A stretch of DNA of 64,000 nt, taken from contig CAYNJT010000003.1 of assembly GCA_964397625.1 (NCBI GenBank), positions 33,872-97,871 of the forward strand, given 5' to 3'. The notes beneath the pieces are model-generated. The model saw only the letters and a program-made list of their open reading frames with translations, was not told where the DNA came from and did not search any database. Positions 50,680 through 59,841 of this stretch are shown piece after piece; position 1 is the first letter of the stretch; each line of letters opens with the position of its first letter. Both the position numbers and the translations under genes were made by a program. Origin of the DNA: Leptolinea sp964397625. Lineage in GTDB: Bacteria > Chloroflexota > Anaerolineae > Anaerolineales > Anaerolineaceae.

Positions 50680-53600
50680 ATGAAAAATCACGTGAGTCAT
50701 CATTCAGGTTCGCATCGTGTTTCCCTTTCCATGCTGGTGTTAATACTGGCGCTGTCAGCTTGCGCAACAAATGCCACCACACCACAAATTTCCGCGGCCA
50801 CGCAAAGCGCCAACGCCTCGGGTACAGCCACGTCCCTTTCGGCATTAGCAACAAGCATACCCACCGAACTGCCCACGCCGACAATCACCCCCACCAGCAC
50901 TAAAATCCCCTATCCATTCCTTAGGGGAACAATGGTGCCTACTCCCGAAAAAGGTCTGAACAATGCTGTAGATGACAACCTGACGATGTTGGCCAGCTGG
51001 GGGAAAGGAACGATCCAGGACGCCGAGGTCTCACCTGACCTGAGTCAGCTGGCTGTGGCCACAACGACCGGCCTCTATTTGTATGACCCAACCACCTTGC
51101 AGGAAAAATCTCATCTCGACTTTCAGGGATTACCGGCTTATTCGCTGATGTTTTCAACAGATGGCCAAAAACTGGCTGTAAAATTCGGTCTGGAAGCAAT
51201 AGCTGTCTATTCATTTCCCGATCAAAAGTGGATTCCCATCTCCCTTCCAGATGATAAGTATGTTTTCACCAACGATCCGAAAGATAACTTCGCCTTTTCA
51301 TCTGATGGTCATGCGCTTTATCTGGCAAAAGATGGAGGGCTGGCGTTAATTAACAGTTCCACGGGAGGGACGATAAAAAGGACCAGCCTTCCGGATGGAG
51401 AAACCCATACTCCAATTCTGATCAGCGCTGACGGGAAAAACCTGTTCCATTTTGAATGGGATGTTATCCATGTCATCAACCTGGCGAACAACACAGAAAT
51501 CTCATCCATTCCCCTGAGCAGTATGCGCGGTTATATCCGCTCTGCGGATGGCCGCTATCTGGTTGTGATAGATGTTCCGGGCTATTCCGCTCCAAACACG
51601 CAATTACTGGTGATAGACACCAATAACGGAAAATTGGTGCAGAAGATCCACAAGAATCAATTTGGTAACGCGGGTGGCGAGTCGTATTACAACGCGCAAC
51701 TGGCCATCAGTCCAGACAGCACGATGCTGGCAGTTTCCTATTCGCCGGGGCCGCTGTGTTTGTGGAATCTTGAGAAACGACAGTCGCTGGGTTGTATCCC
51801 TGGTTTGAAAACGGCGGATCGATCTGAGATAGCTTTCAGTCCGGATGGACAGTCCATATTCTTTAATAAACAAGATGGCATTGTGGCACAGTGGAACATT
51901 GCCGAGAAGAAGTTACGCGACATGAGCGCGCAGGATGACAATCAGGTCACGCATATTCTGCCGACTGGAACAAATAGTGTTATCGTAGAACGAACGGGGA
52001 AAGGTTTTGATCTGTATAGCCAGTCACTTTCGCTTTATACCGGTGAACAACGCAAAGAGACCGCTTTCAAAACGGACAGCCCAATTCGCGACCTGCGTTT
52101 CTCGGTGGATGGAAAAACGATCATCACTGTGGAGGACAAAGCTGTTAAATTATGGAATGTTCAGAATGGGGAGGTACAGGCGTCCATTTCCACAGAGGCT
52201 CTGCTGGTAAAGCCATCTCTGGATGGTTCCATGGTTGCCGTGGCCAACCGCGATAATTCGGTGCAGCTTTATACGTTGCCCGGCGCAGAAAAACATTTTA
52301 CACTCAGTGGACACACGAATGCGGTTACCGGCATGTTCTTTCTGCAGGGAAAGAATGTATTAGTGACAACGGCCAAAGATGAGACCATCGTCTGGGATAC
52401 GGTCAAAGGCACCAGCCTGTTTACATTGCCAGATGCGGATTCCGTACTTCAGGTAATCCCAACCGGTAATGGATTTGCCACAGTTGACAGGGAAATGACC
52501 ATAAAAGTATGGGACCTGCAAACGCGGACTATGACCAAATCATTCGAGTCGCAAAATGACAGTGTTAAAGATTTGCAGGCTTCTGAATATGCTGGAAACA
52601 CCCTGGCTGTTCTGGGGAGTGGTAGTATCGAACTGACCGATATGCAATCCGGGGTGGCGCAAAAACCTATTACTGTGGATGGTCTGCATACAGCCCGCGT
52701 GGCAATGGATGCCGGTGGTAAGCATGTCATTGCGGCTGCGGCAGATAGTCTGCTGGTTTTCGATACCGCGACCGGTAAACAGGTGAGCTCTCAACCCGGC
52801 ACGGTGGATCTGTTCGATGTCTCCAGCCGGGATGGGCGACTGGCCACAGTCAATGGAAGCAATGTGCAGGTCTGGTCACCGGTTGGAAATGGGCCGATAA
52901 CTGTACGGTCTGATTTTTCCGCAAAAGACCGTGAGAGGTATTTTGCTTATGTTTTCGACACGCAAAATTTACTAAGCCGTCACGAAACAATTCCCTCGGC
53001 GCTGGTAACAGGATCGTCGGGATACCAATTATTCCTTAACCCTGATAACGGCAATTCGATCAGCTCTACAGAAATTCCCCAGACTATCTCAATCTTTAAT
53101 TACGCGCCGGACGCGAGTCTGATGGGATTTGGCGGCAACGATAAAAACTGGCAGCCAACCATCCGCATAAGACCAATTAAGACCGGTGACGGTGAAGATC
53201 TGGTACTTAATCCCCCGCATCAATCAAAAAGCAGCCGGCGAATGAATGTTGCCAGTATTTCTATCAGCAACACGGGGTTGATCGCGTCTGCGGTTGATGA
53301 CGGTGAAGAATATTATGTTGATATCTGGAAACAGCCAGACACCACACCGTTGGCCACCCTTTCAGGTTGTTTGACTGCCATATCGGCGGATGGCAAACAA
53401 CTGGTTGTTGTTGAACGGAAAGATGGGGCTGAAATGGCAGTCATGTATGACCTCTCCGACCCTGCCAATCCGCGGAGAGATAAAAAAATTTCTATACCTG
53501 ATATGTCCATGCAATTTGATATTTCAGCCATCATTTTCAACCCGGACGGCAGTCGCCTGGCGCTAAGCGACATAACCGGCAAAATTTACCTGATTGATAC

Positions 53601-54729
53601 ACAGACTGCCGGTGAGGTAGCCCGTGTATCGCCGGTAACGGTTGAACCTATCGGACTGGCTTTTTCTGCCAATGGCCGGCAATTGTACTCAATGACATCT
53701 GATGGGGTAGTTCGTGTCTGGGGAGTAGGCGAAGAGCAGGCAGCGCGGTCGGAAGGAACCCCTACATATACCCCGGCCGCTCAACAGGCATCACCAGAAG
53801 GTCACGCGCTTAATGAAGATGCCCTGGAAGTGATCTCACCGGAAAACATCGACAGACTGGTAGAAATATCAGTCTGGGAAGCCAATGCCTGCCCCACAGA
53901 AGGACAATTTAAAAATTGCTCCACGCATCTGAGTTCGATCAATGGAAAGAGCCGCATCTTGCCTGAAGAATCCGATAATAATGTGTTCTACCTCGGTGGA
54001 CCTGGTATCGGCAGTAAGTACATCATCAATCCGTGGTCCAACAAACCAGTACAACCTTACACCCCGCCAAATGACCTCTTCTACACGAGGATCGCCATCT
54101 CTCCGGATGGTCACATGCTGGTTGACCTGGCTATGATGACCAAGACAATCAATATGCTCAGTGATACGGGAGAGGTGCTTTTTGAATTGAAGGGACACAC
54201 CCTGAAATATCTTATTGCTGCCGCTTTCTCTCCAGATGGGCGTTATCTTGTCACTGGTTTTACCGACAATGATATCCATTCCGAGATATTTGTCTGGGAT
54301 ACACAAACCGGCATATTAACTGGAAAACTTCAGGATACCAATTTGGTCAACACGCTCGCCTTTATACCAGATGATGTACAAGATACATACACCCTGCTGG
54401 CTGGTTATTTGTTCAATATGGATTATCCCGATTCGTTTAAAACGTATTCCATAAACGCGCAGGGTCAAATCCAGAAGAAAAGCCAGGCAAAGATCACTAA
54501 ATATGGACTGGATAGCCTGGTTGTCTCACCGGATGGGAAACTGCTGGCGATTGGAGAAGGCTCAGGTTTTATTACCATCCTGTCACCGGATGGGAAACAA
54601 AAATACACAGAAATTGATACCCGTTCGGTTGACCGAGCTATGGGTTTCGCTTTCCTGCCATCCGGTAAAGGTTTGCTGATTTCCAGGGGAGATGGAACAG
54701 TCGCCTTGTATGGTGTGAAAAAACAGTAA
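50680..54729 (+). CDS. Large WD40-like beta-propeller lipoprotein
   Basis: A surface lipoprotein of 1349 residues. The signal reaches the lipobox LSAC (about residue 28), followed by a Thr/Ser/Pro linker to about residue 85. The rest is built of WD40/YVTN-like blades: repeated S-PDG cores (VSPDLSQLAVA, ISPDSTMLAV, FSPDGQSIFF, FSVDGKTIITV, FNPDGSRLALS, ISPDGHMLVDL, FSPDGRYLVTG, VSPDGKLLAIG), many ending in a W or Y before the next strand (LWNLEK, LWNVQNG, VWDLQT, VWGVGEE, VWDTQTG). At least two propellers are likely, with a proline-rich break near residue 1020-1045. No enzyme motif is seen; it is probably a protein- or ligand-binding scaffold on the cell surface. It is bracketed by direct repeats of the TSUP gene end. 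Confidence 0.88.
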   Translation: MKNHVSHHSGSHRVSLSMLVLILALSACATNATTPQISAATQSANASGTATSLSALATSIPTELPTPTITPTSTKIPYPFLRGTMVPTPEKGLNNAVDDNLTMLASWGKGTIQDAEVSPDLSQLAVATTTGLYLYDPTTLQEKSHLDFQGLPAYSLMFSTDGQKLAVKFGLEAIAVYSFPDQKWIPISLPDDKYVFTNDPKDNFAFSSDGHALYLAKDGGLALINSSTGGTIKRTSLPDGETHTPILISADGKNLFHFEWDVIHVINLANNTEISSIPLSSMRGYIRSADGRYLVVIDVPGYSAPNTQLLVIDTNNGKLVQKIHKNQFGNAGGESYYNAQLAISPDSTMLAVSYSPGPLCLWNLEKRQSLGCIPGLKTADRSEIAFSPDGQSIFFNKQDGIVAQWNIAEKKLRDMSAQDDNQVTHILPTGTNSVIVERTGKGFDLYSQSLSLYTGEQRKETAFKTDSPIRDLRFSVDGKTIITVEDKAVKLWNVQNGEVQASISTEALLVKPSLDGSMVAVANRDNSVQLYTLPGAEKHFTLSGHTNAVTGMFFLQGKNVLVTTAKDETIVWDTVKGTSLFTLPDADSVLQVIPTGNGFATVDREMTIKVWDLQTRTMTKSFESQNDSVKDLQASEYAGNTLAVLGSGSIELTDMQSGVAQKPITVDGLHTARVAMDAGGKHVIAAAADSLLVFDTATGKQVSSQPGTVDLFDVSSRDGRLATVNGSNVQVWSPVGNGPITVRSDFSAKDRERYFAYVFDTQNLLSRHETIPSALVTGSSGYQLFLNPDNGNSISSTEIPQTISIFNYAPDASLMGFGGNDKNWQPTIRIRPIKTGDGEDLVLNPPHQSKSSRRMNVASISISNTGLIASAVDDGEEYYVDIWKQPDTTPLATLSGCLTAISADGKQLVVVERKDGAEMAVMYDLSDPANPRRDKKISIPDMSMQFDISAIIFNPDGSRLALSDITGKIYLIDTQTAGEVARVSPVTVEPIGLAFSANGRQLYSMTSDGVVRVWGVGEEQAARSEGTPTYTPAAQQASPEGHALNEDALEVISPENIDRLVEISVWEANACPTEGQFKNCSTHLSSINGKSRILPEESDNNVFYLGGPGIGSKYIINPWSNKPVQPYTPPNDLFYTRIAISPDGHMLVDLAMMTKTINMLSDTGEVLFELKGHTLKYLIAAAFSPDGRYLVTGFTDNDIHSEIFVWDTQTGILTGKLQDTNLVNTLAFIPDDVQDTYTLLAGYLFNMDYPDSFKTYSINAQGQIQKKSQAKITKYGLDSLVVSPDGKLLAIGEGSGFITILSPDGKQKYTEIDTRSVDRAMGFAFLPSGKGLLISRGDGTVALYGVKKQ

Positions 54730-54795
54730 TTGGAAGCCGGTCAAATCCAAGACGTTTGTCGGGAATTGACCCGGGAATTTTGGACTAAACGTACA

Positions 54796-54827
54796 GAGCC
54801 GGTTCTATATATCTGTTGAACCGGCTC
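54796..54827. terminator. Hairpin after lipoprotein gene
   Basis: GAGCCGGTTC and GAACCGGCTC form 10 pairs around a 12-base loop, between the lipoprotein stop and the opposing pseudogene. Confidence 0.65.
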
Positions 54828-54833
54828 AACTCA

Positions 54834-55329
54834 TTAAGCTATTTTTCGCCGCCAGCGCAGGTAGATATATAGCCCACCAGCAAGAAGGAGCACCTCAAGT
54901 ATCCCGCTGATGATCAACCCCGTACCGCTGCTCCATAAACCCAATCCAAGTTTTGGAGAACCTTCGAAAAAATATGGCAGACTATTTTCGTGAACGAAGA
55001 AATCAAGAATTCAGTGGCTGAAAAAGACAAGCCCGACCACGAAGGCTGGTTTTGTTTTTCGCATGATTGTATAGGTTATCAGGGCGGCAAATCCGGACCA
55101 GATTAAAGACATAAAAAAAACCGTGTGACCAAAGGATCACACCGGGTGTGAGTATTTCGATCCCATTTTCCAGACTGGTCTTGGTCACAGACTGTCTTTC
55201 GATGCCCACGAAAGCAAAGATGAGAAATAAGACATCTATACCTTCGCTGACAGCAAAAAGTATCCAGAGCGGCACCCTGGGTGCCAGGGGTTTGGCCGCC
55301 AGGGCTGCGCCTGAATGACCGGGCCCCAT
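54834..55329 (-). pseudogene. Broken gene of small polytopic membrane protein
   Basis: Reading on the minus strand from ATG 55329, the frame gives MGPGHSGAALAAKPLAPRVP and a membrane helix, then shifts at a run of eight T (about 55112-55119). The continuing sequence resumes in another frame (MSLIWSGFAALITYTIMRKT, VVGLVFFSH), meets TGA at 55011-55013 where relatives have tryptophan (SHWxLDF), and goes on (ILDFFVHENSLPYFF, LGLGLWSSGTGLIISG) to TAA at 54834. Two lesions (frameshift and nonsense) mark it as inactive unless sequencing errors are involved. Intact relatives are small membrane proteins, often called metal-dependent hydrolases, of unknown role. Confidence 0.8.
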
Positions 55330-55342
55330 ATATTCACGCCCC

Positions 55343-56080
55343 TTACTTCACAAAATAAATCACTGCCAGCACCACCCCGACCACCACCACGATCCATCGC
55401 AACACGGTTGGGTTCACTGATCCGGCCAGCCTCCCTCCGAATAAGCCACCGATCAGTGAGCCGGCTGCCATCACCAGCGCCACCGGCCAGATGATCTGCC
55501 CGGCAAAGATAAAATACACAGCCGCGGCCACACCGGAAACCAGCCCGATGACCTGCTTGATGGCGTTCAGGCGGGTCATGCTCTCTTCCAGTACCAGGCC
55601 CGTCACTGCCAGAATGATCACGCTGGCGCCCGCCCCAAAGTAACCGGCATAAATGGATACAAGCCCCACCGGCAGAATAATCCAGGCATCGGTCAGGTGG
55701 ATATGCCCCGCCGCCGAACGGTGCAAAAGCCAGCCGCGCACAGAATCCTGCACTGCCAGCAGCAGCGCCGCCGCCAAAATAAGGAAGGGCACCAGTTCGT
55801 TGAACAACCGCTCTCCGGTACGTATCAACAGCCAGCCGCCCAACAACCCTCCCGCGGCGCAGACTGGCAGGGCCATGGCCAGCCGCCTGCCCTGGCCTTG
55901 CAGGTCCTTGAACTGGGCAACCGCCGCTCCGAAAAAACCCGGCATCACGGCGAGTTGGTTGGTGGCGTTGGCGCCCACCGAGGGCAGTCCCAGCGCCAGC
56001 AGCAGCGGAAAGGTAAGCAACGTTCCCCCGCCGGCCAGCGCGTTGACCACACCGGCCACTATTGTTGTGACAAAGATCAA
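55343..56080 (-). CDS. TSUP (TauE/SafE) family transporter
   Basis: A membrane transporter of about 245 residues with eight helices. The family repeats are clear: AGVVNALAGGGTLLTFPLLLALG in the first half and SIYAGYFGAGASVIILAVTGL in the second, plus NAIKQVIGLVSGVAAAVYF. TSUP proteins move sulfite, sulfoacetate, taurine-derived or other organic anions. The first ordinary start is TTG 56080, which lacks a ribosome site and cuts off part of helix 1; AAGGATGG at 56108-56115 points to ATC at 56104, giving eight extra residues. Substrate unknown; a link to the sulfur operon is only suggestive. Confidence 0.87.
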   Translation of the reverse strand: MIFVTTIVAGVVNALAGGGTLLTFPLLLALGLPSVGANATNQLAVMPGFFGAAVAQFKDLQGQGRRLAMALPVCAAGGLLGGWLLIRTGERLFNELVPFLILAAALLLAVQDSVRGWLLHRSAAGHIHLTDAWIILPVGLVSIYAGYFGAGASVIILAVTGLVLEESMTRLNAIKQVIGLVSGVAAAVYFIFAGQIIWPVALVMAAGSLIGGLFGGRLAGSVNPTVLRWIVVVVGVVLAVIYFVK

Positions 56081-56186
56081 TCCATACTGTAAAAGAGTGA
56101 TGATGTGCCATCCTTATCCGGAGTTATGAAACTGGATTGCATTTTATCAAAATCCAATTTACAGAGGATTATTTCTGCAAAATTGT

Positions 56187-56214
56187 TTGAATTTCTGTCT
56201 GAATTGAGTATGAT
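56187..56214 (+). promoter_or_regulatory. Promoter of radical SAM gene
   Basis: TTGAAT (56187-56192) and TATGAT (56209-56214) are 16 bases apart, about 70 bases before the start codon. Confidence 0.55.
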
Positions 56215-56287
56215 TAGGGATAACAATTTATGGGAGTAATGAACGGAAATTGAAGAGCCGGGATCCTTTTTCAGTATGGGAGGAATG

Positions 56288-57502
56288 ATGCTCGAAAAAA
56301 GTGATTACTACCGCCTGCCCTGGTCGATGAATGACAATCCCATTGCGTGGATCGAGATCACCGACATCTGTAACATTCACTGTGAAGGTTGTTACCGCCA
56401 GTATATGACCGGCCACAAACCGCTGGAACAACTCAAGGAAGAAGTCCTGTTCTTCAAGAAGTGGCGCAACCCGGATAACTTCTCCATCGCCGGCGGTGAA
56501 CCGCTGATCTACCCGCAAATCATCGAACTGGTGGCCTTTATGAAGCAACAGGGCATCAAACCGGTGATCCTGACAAACGGACTGGCATTAACCCCCGAAC
56601 TTCTGCACGAATTGAAATTGGCCGGGCTGGCCGGATTTACCATGCACATCGACAGCCATCAGAACCGCCCCCACTGGCAGAACAAGACGGAAAAGGAACA
56701 CAACGAACTGCGTCAGAAATATGCCGACATGGTTTACGCGGAGGGTGGTCTGTATATTGTGTTCAATTCCACGGTGTACCCGTCCACCTTCCATGAGATC
56801 CCCGATATCGTGCGCTGGGGTCAGGATAACTTCGAAAAAGTGCAGGGGTTGGTGTTTATTACATACCGTACCATGACGTTGGACGACAGTATCGGCACGG
56901 ACAAGGAAGACCATCAGATCGACCTGAGCAAGCTGAGCTATACCCGTGATACGTTTAATGAAAAATTTGTTACCGGGCCGGAAGTGTATGAGAAGATCAA
57001 AGAAACCCTTCCTGTGTATGAAGCATCCGGCTATTTGGGCGGCAGCATCAGACATGACAGCTTTAAGTGGACCATAGGCGCGTTGATTGGCGGGAAACAT
57101 CAGGCTTATGGTTCGGTAGGCAAAAAGACCATGGAATTGGCCCAGACCGGGCATCACTGGTTCACCGGACGGTATCTCGCGTATCTGTCCACAGCGAAGA
57201 TCGGCCCGAAAATCTTCCTGATGGGACCCTGGGACAAACAGGTGCGTGAGGCCTGGAGGAACCGCGCGGCTGCAATTCTGCGGAACCCGTCGCGCCTCTT
57301 TGAAGGCGTGTACATGCAAAGCATCGGTATCATACAGGCGCCTGACCTGTTGGAAGACGGGCGGGCGGATATGTGCGATAGTTGTCCGGATATCACCATT
57401 TATGATGGGAAATTTGTGAATTCCTGCCGTATGGATGAATTTCGGCAGTTTGGCGGATTTGTCTCCGTATTGGAAAAAAAGGAAGAGGTCTCATCAACTT
57501 GA
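56288..57502 (+). CDS. Radical SAM protein with extra C-terminal cysteines
   Basis: A 404-residue radical SAM enzyme. The cluster motif is CNIHCEGC (CxxxCxxC) in WIEITDICNIHCEGCYRQ, followed by the SAM-binding GGEPL of FSIAGGEPLIYPQ. Near the C-terminus CDSCPDITIYDGKFVNSC supplies three more cysteines that could hold an auxiliary Fe-S cluster, as in SPASM or twitch proteins. ATG 56288 follows GGGAGGA well; ATGs at 56276 and 56285 are in frame. Its stop overlaps the start of a nitroreductase gene, so they probably act together. Reaction unknown. Confidence 0.88.
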   Translation: MLEKSDYYRLPWSMNDNPIAWIEITDICNIHCEGCYRQYMTGHKPLEQLKEEVLFFKKWRNPDNFSIAGGEPLIYPQIIELVAFMKQQGIKPVILTNGLALTPELLHELKLAGLAGFTMHIDSHQNRPHWQNKTEKEHNELRQKYADMVYAEGGLYIVFNSTVYPSTFHEIPDIVRWGQDNFEKVQGLVFITYRTMTLDDSIGTDKEDHQIDLSKLSYTRDTFNEKFVTGPEVYEKIKETLPVYEASGYLGGSIRHDSFKWTIGALIGGKHQAYGSVGKKTMELAQTGHHWFTGRYLAYLSTAKIGPKIFLMGPWDKQVREAWRNRAAAILRNPSRLFEGVYMQSIGIIQAPDLLEDGRADMCDSCPDITIYDGKFVNSCRMDEFRQFGGFVSVLEKKEEVSST

Positions 57503-58326
57503 AAAGAAAAATGAACATACCCCGCTTTATCGGCAGCCTGATACGAATCCTGAAAGGCAGACCGCACATCCCGCCTTCGTTGGAAGACAATCAATTGCTG
57601 CAGATCATCCTGAGGCGGCGCAGTGTGCGCCGGTTTACCGATCAGCCTATTCCGGATGATATATTCAATGCCATCCTGGAAGCCGGCCGGGTGGCGCCGT
57701 CCACGGTGAACCTGCAAACCTGGTCGTTCGCGGTATTTGACATGGATCAGTGGCGGGCGAAGTTTGAACATTTCATCCCCTTCCGCGGCGCGCGCGCGGT
57801 GATCATCCTGGCGGATACTTACCGGCTGCGCCAGGCCATGGATGTCTTTCCGGACACCCCGCTGATCGATCACACAGCGGCAGTGATGAATGCCTCGCTG
57901 GCCGCCATGAATATGAACATCGCCGCTGAAGCATTGGGGATCTCTTCAGTGATGCTTTCGGATACCGGCCGCACCGGTTTGCTGGATATGGATTTCCTGC
58001 GGGAAAAACTTGGTCTGCCTCCGGGTGTTCTTCCTCTAATGACCATGGTTTTCGGGTACGCTAAGACTGCCTATCCGCCAATGCCGCCACGTTTGCCCAT
58101 GGAAGAGATCACTTTTACCGAACAGTACAAGATGCCCGATAAAACCGTTTTGCGCAATTGGGTGGATGAAATGGAAGCCGGCTACAAAGCTGCCTGGCCG
58201 GGCTCTTCCTTTGCCAGACAGGTGGAACTCTATTGCTCCAAGCTGGGAAGAGCGGAAGAGGAGTTGCGTCGTTTGATTTACCCCAATTCCCAGAAGAAGG
58301 ATGAAAATTCACGCTTGACTCAATAA
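57499..58326 (+). CDS. Nitroreductase-family flavoprotein
   Basis: A 275-residue member of the FMN-dependent nitroreductase superfamily. FMN contacts are RRSVRRFTDQPI at the start of the fold and GRVAPSTVNLQTWSF, and the later part has NMNIAAEALGISSVML and LPLMTMVFGYA. The C-terminal 60 residues are an extension with many aromatic and charged residues. The start is TTG 57499, overlapping the stop of the radical SAM gene (TTGA) with GGAAGAGG upstream; ATG 57511 is the alternative. Members reduce nitro groups, quinones or act on cofactors and peptides; coupling to a radical SAM enzyme favours a biosynthetic role. Confidence 0.88.
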   Translation: MKRKMNIPRFIGSLIRILKGRPHIPPSLEDNQLLQIILRRRSVRRFTDQPIPDDIFNAILEAGRVAPSTVNLQTWSFAVFDMDQWRAKFEHFIPFRGARAVIILADTYRLRQAMDVFPDTPLIDHTAAVMNASLAAMNMNIAAEALGISSVMLSDTGRTGLLDMDFLREKLGLPPGVLPLMTMVFGYAKTAYPPMPPRLPMEEITFTEQYKMPDKTVLRNWVDEMEAGYKAAWPGSSFARQVELYCSKLGRAEEELRRLIYPNSQKKDENSRLTQ

Positions 58327-58530
58327 CATCTGCCCATATATATTGATATAAAAGCAGCACAATTGATGCCTGGTGTAAGAATTTCGTTTCTTTTTGTACG
58401 AATTACTGGCTCTAAATTAGTCGAATAAATATTGCCGCACCTGTTTGCCGGTTATTAAAAAAATATCTGGTTCCTCACGGTTTCATCGTGATTTCCTCTG
58501 GATCATTCATGACCTTATTTGAGGGAAACC

Positions 58531-59841
58531 ATGAACAAAAAGAAAAACCTGCCCGAAGCCCCCATCATAGACCTGGTTCTATGTCTTTCCGAGGCGGTGG
58601 ATCTGGTAAGCCCTCTGGTGGCCGACCATCACCGGAGGACGGCTCAGGTGGCATTCGGTTTGGCAACGCAAATGCGCCTTCCGGAAAAAGACATTCAGGA
58701 TGTGGTGATGGCGGCAGCCCTGCACGATGTAGGCGGTCTGACTCTTCAAGACAGGCTTGGCGCGCTGGATTTTGAATTCCAGGATCCATATGGTCACGCG
58801 GTGCGCGGCTACCTGCTGTTGCGGTCTTTCCCGCTGTTAAAACGGGCGGCTGATTTCATCCGTTTTCATCATGTGCCCTGGAATAATGGGCAGGGCGCCG
58901 AACTGGATGGTATGTCCGTCTTAAAATACAGCCATCTGCTGCATCTGGCTGACAGAATCGCCGTGTTGATCAACCCTGAAGAGGAAATACTGGATCAGGT
59001 CAGTGGTATACGCGAACGAATCCGCGCGCAGGCGGGAACACGTTTCGTTCCTGAGATGGTGGAGGCTTTTGACGCTTTGTCGCGGCGTGAAGCTTTTTGG
59101 CTGGATGCCGTTTACTACCTCTCTTTAAATTCACTGCGCACCAGGTTGCGCTGGCCTGGTATGGCCGTGACCGACGCGGATTTTTACGGGCTTTCCAATA
59201 TTTTCCGCCGGATCATTGATTTCCGCAGCCCATTCACGTCTTCCCATTCAGCTGGAGTCGCCGCATGCGCGGCTGAACTTGGCCGCCTTAGTGGATTCAC
59301 GGAGGTCGAATGTCAGTTGCTTAACCTGGCCGGGCTTCTTCATGACCTGGGGAAACTGGCAATCCCGGCAGAAATCCTTGAAAAGAAAGGAAGACTGACT
59401 CCGGAAGAATTAAATGTAATGCACCGGCATACCTACTATACCTTCAAGATTATGGAAACCCTGCAAATTCTTGACCTTGTGCGTGTCTGGGCGGCGTATC
59501 ATCACGAACGTCTGGATGGGCAGGGGTATCCGTTCCAATTGAAGGAAGTGGATTTGCCTCTGGGTTCCCGGATCGTCAGTGTGGCTGACATTTTCACCGC
59601 GTTGACCGAACAACGCCCGTACAGAGACCCCAGCTCACCCGGTGAGGCGTTACGAATACTTGAAAAAGCGTCTGCCGAACACAAATTGGATCAACAGGTC
59701 GTGGAAAAACTCGCTGCCCATCTGGATGAGATGGCTGAACTGATCCGGAAAGCCCAGGAAACCGCCCGGCAGGAATACCAGGAATTTCTCGACACAGCTC
59801 AAAAACTGACACCTGTCGTCGAGGAGGAAAGAAGTTATTAA
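58531..59841 (+). CDS. Tandem HD-GYP phosphohydrolase
   Basis: A 436-residue cytoplasmic protein with two HD-type domains. The first (about 25-200) keeps HHRRT and ALHDVGGL but has a degenerate GYP loop (WNNGQGAELDG), so it may be regulatory. The second (about 225-410) is a full HD-GYP: HSAGV, LLHDLGKLAIP, MHRHTYYTFKIM and AAYHHERLDGQGYPF, followed by VADIFTALTEQRPYR. HD-GYP proteins hydrolyse cyclic di-GMP. GAGGG before ATG 58531 sets the start; the TTG at 58519 is less likely. No receiver or sensor domain is present. Its stop overlaps the opposing GH51 stop by four bases. Confidence 0.88.
   Translation: MNKKKNLPEAPIIDLVLCLSEAVDLVSPLVADHHRRTAQVAFGLATQMRLPEKDIQDVVMAAALHDVGGLTLQDRLGALDFEFQDPYGHAVRGYLLLRSFPLLKRAADFIRFHHVPWNNGQGAELDGMSVLKYSHLLHLADRIAVLINPEEEILDQVSGIRERIRAQAGTRFVPEMVEAFDALSRREAFWLDAVYYLSLNSLRTRLRWPGMAVTDADFYGLSNIFRRIIDFRSPFTSSHSAGVAACAAELGRLSGFTEVECQLLNLAGLLHDLGKLAIPAEILEKKGRLTPEELNVMHRHTYYTFKIMETLQILDLVRVWAAYHHERLDGQGYPFQLKEVDLPLGSRIVSVADIFTALTEQRPYRDPSSPGEALRILEKASAEHKLDQQVVEKLAAHLDEMAELIRKAQETARQEYQEFLDTAQKLTPVVEEERSY

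Noticed and set aside
55236..56111. 291-codon minus-strand frame overlapping the TSUP gene
   Set aside because: It is a different frame of the same strand, with low-complexity Gly/Arg content; the TSUP frame carries the conserved transporter sequence.
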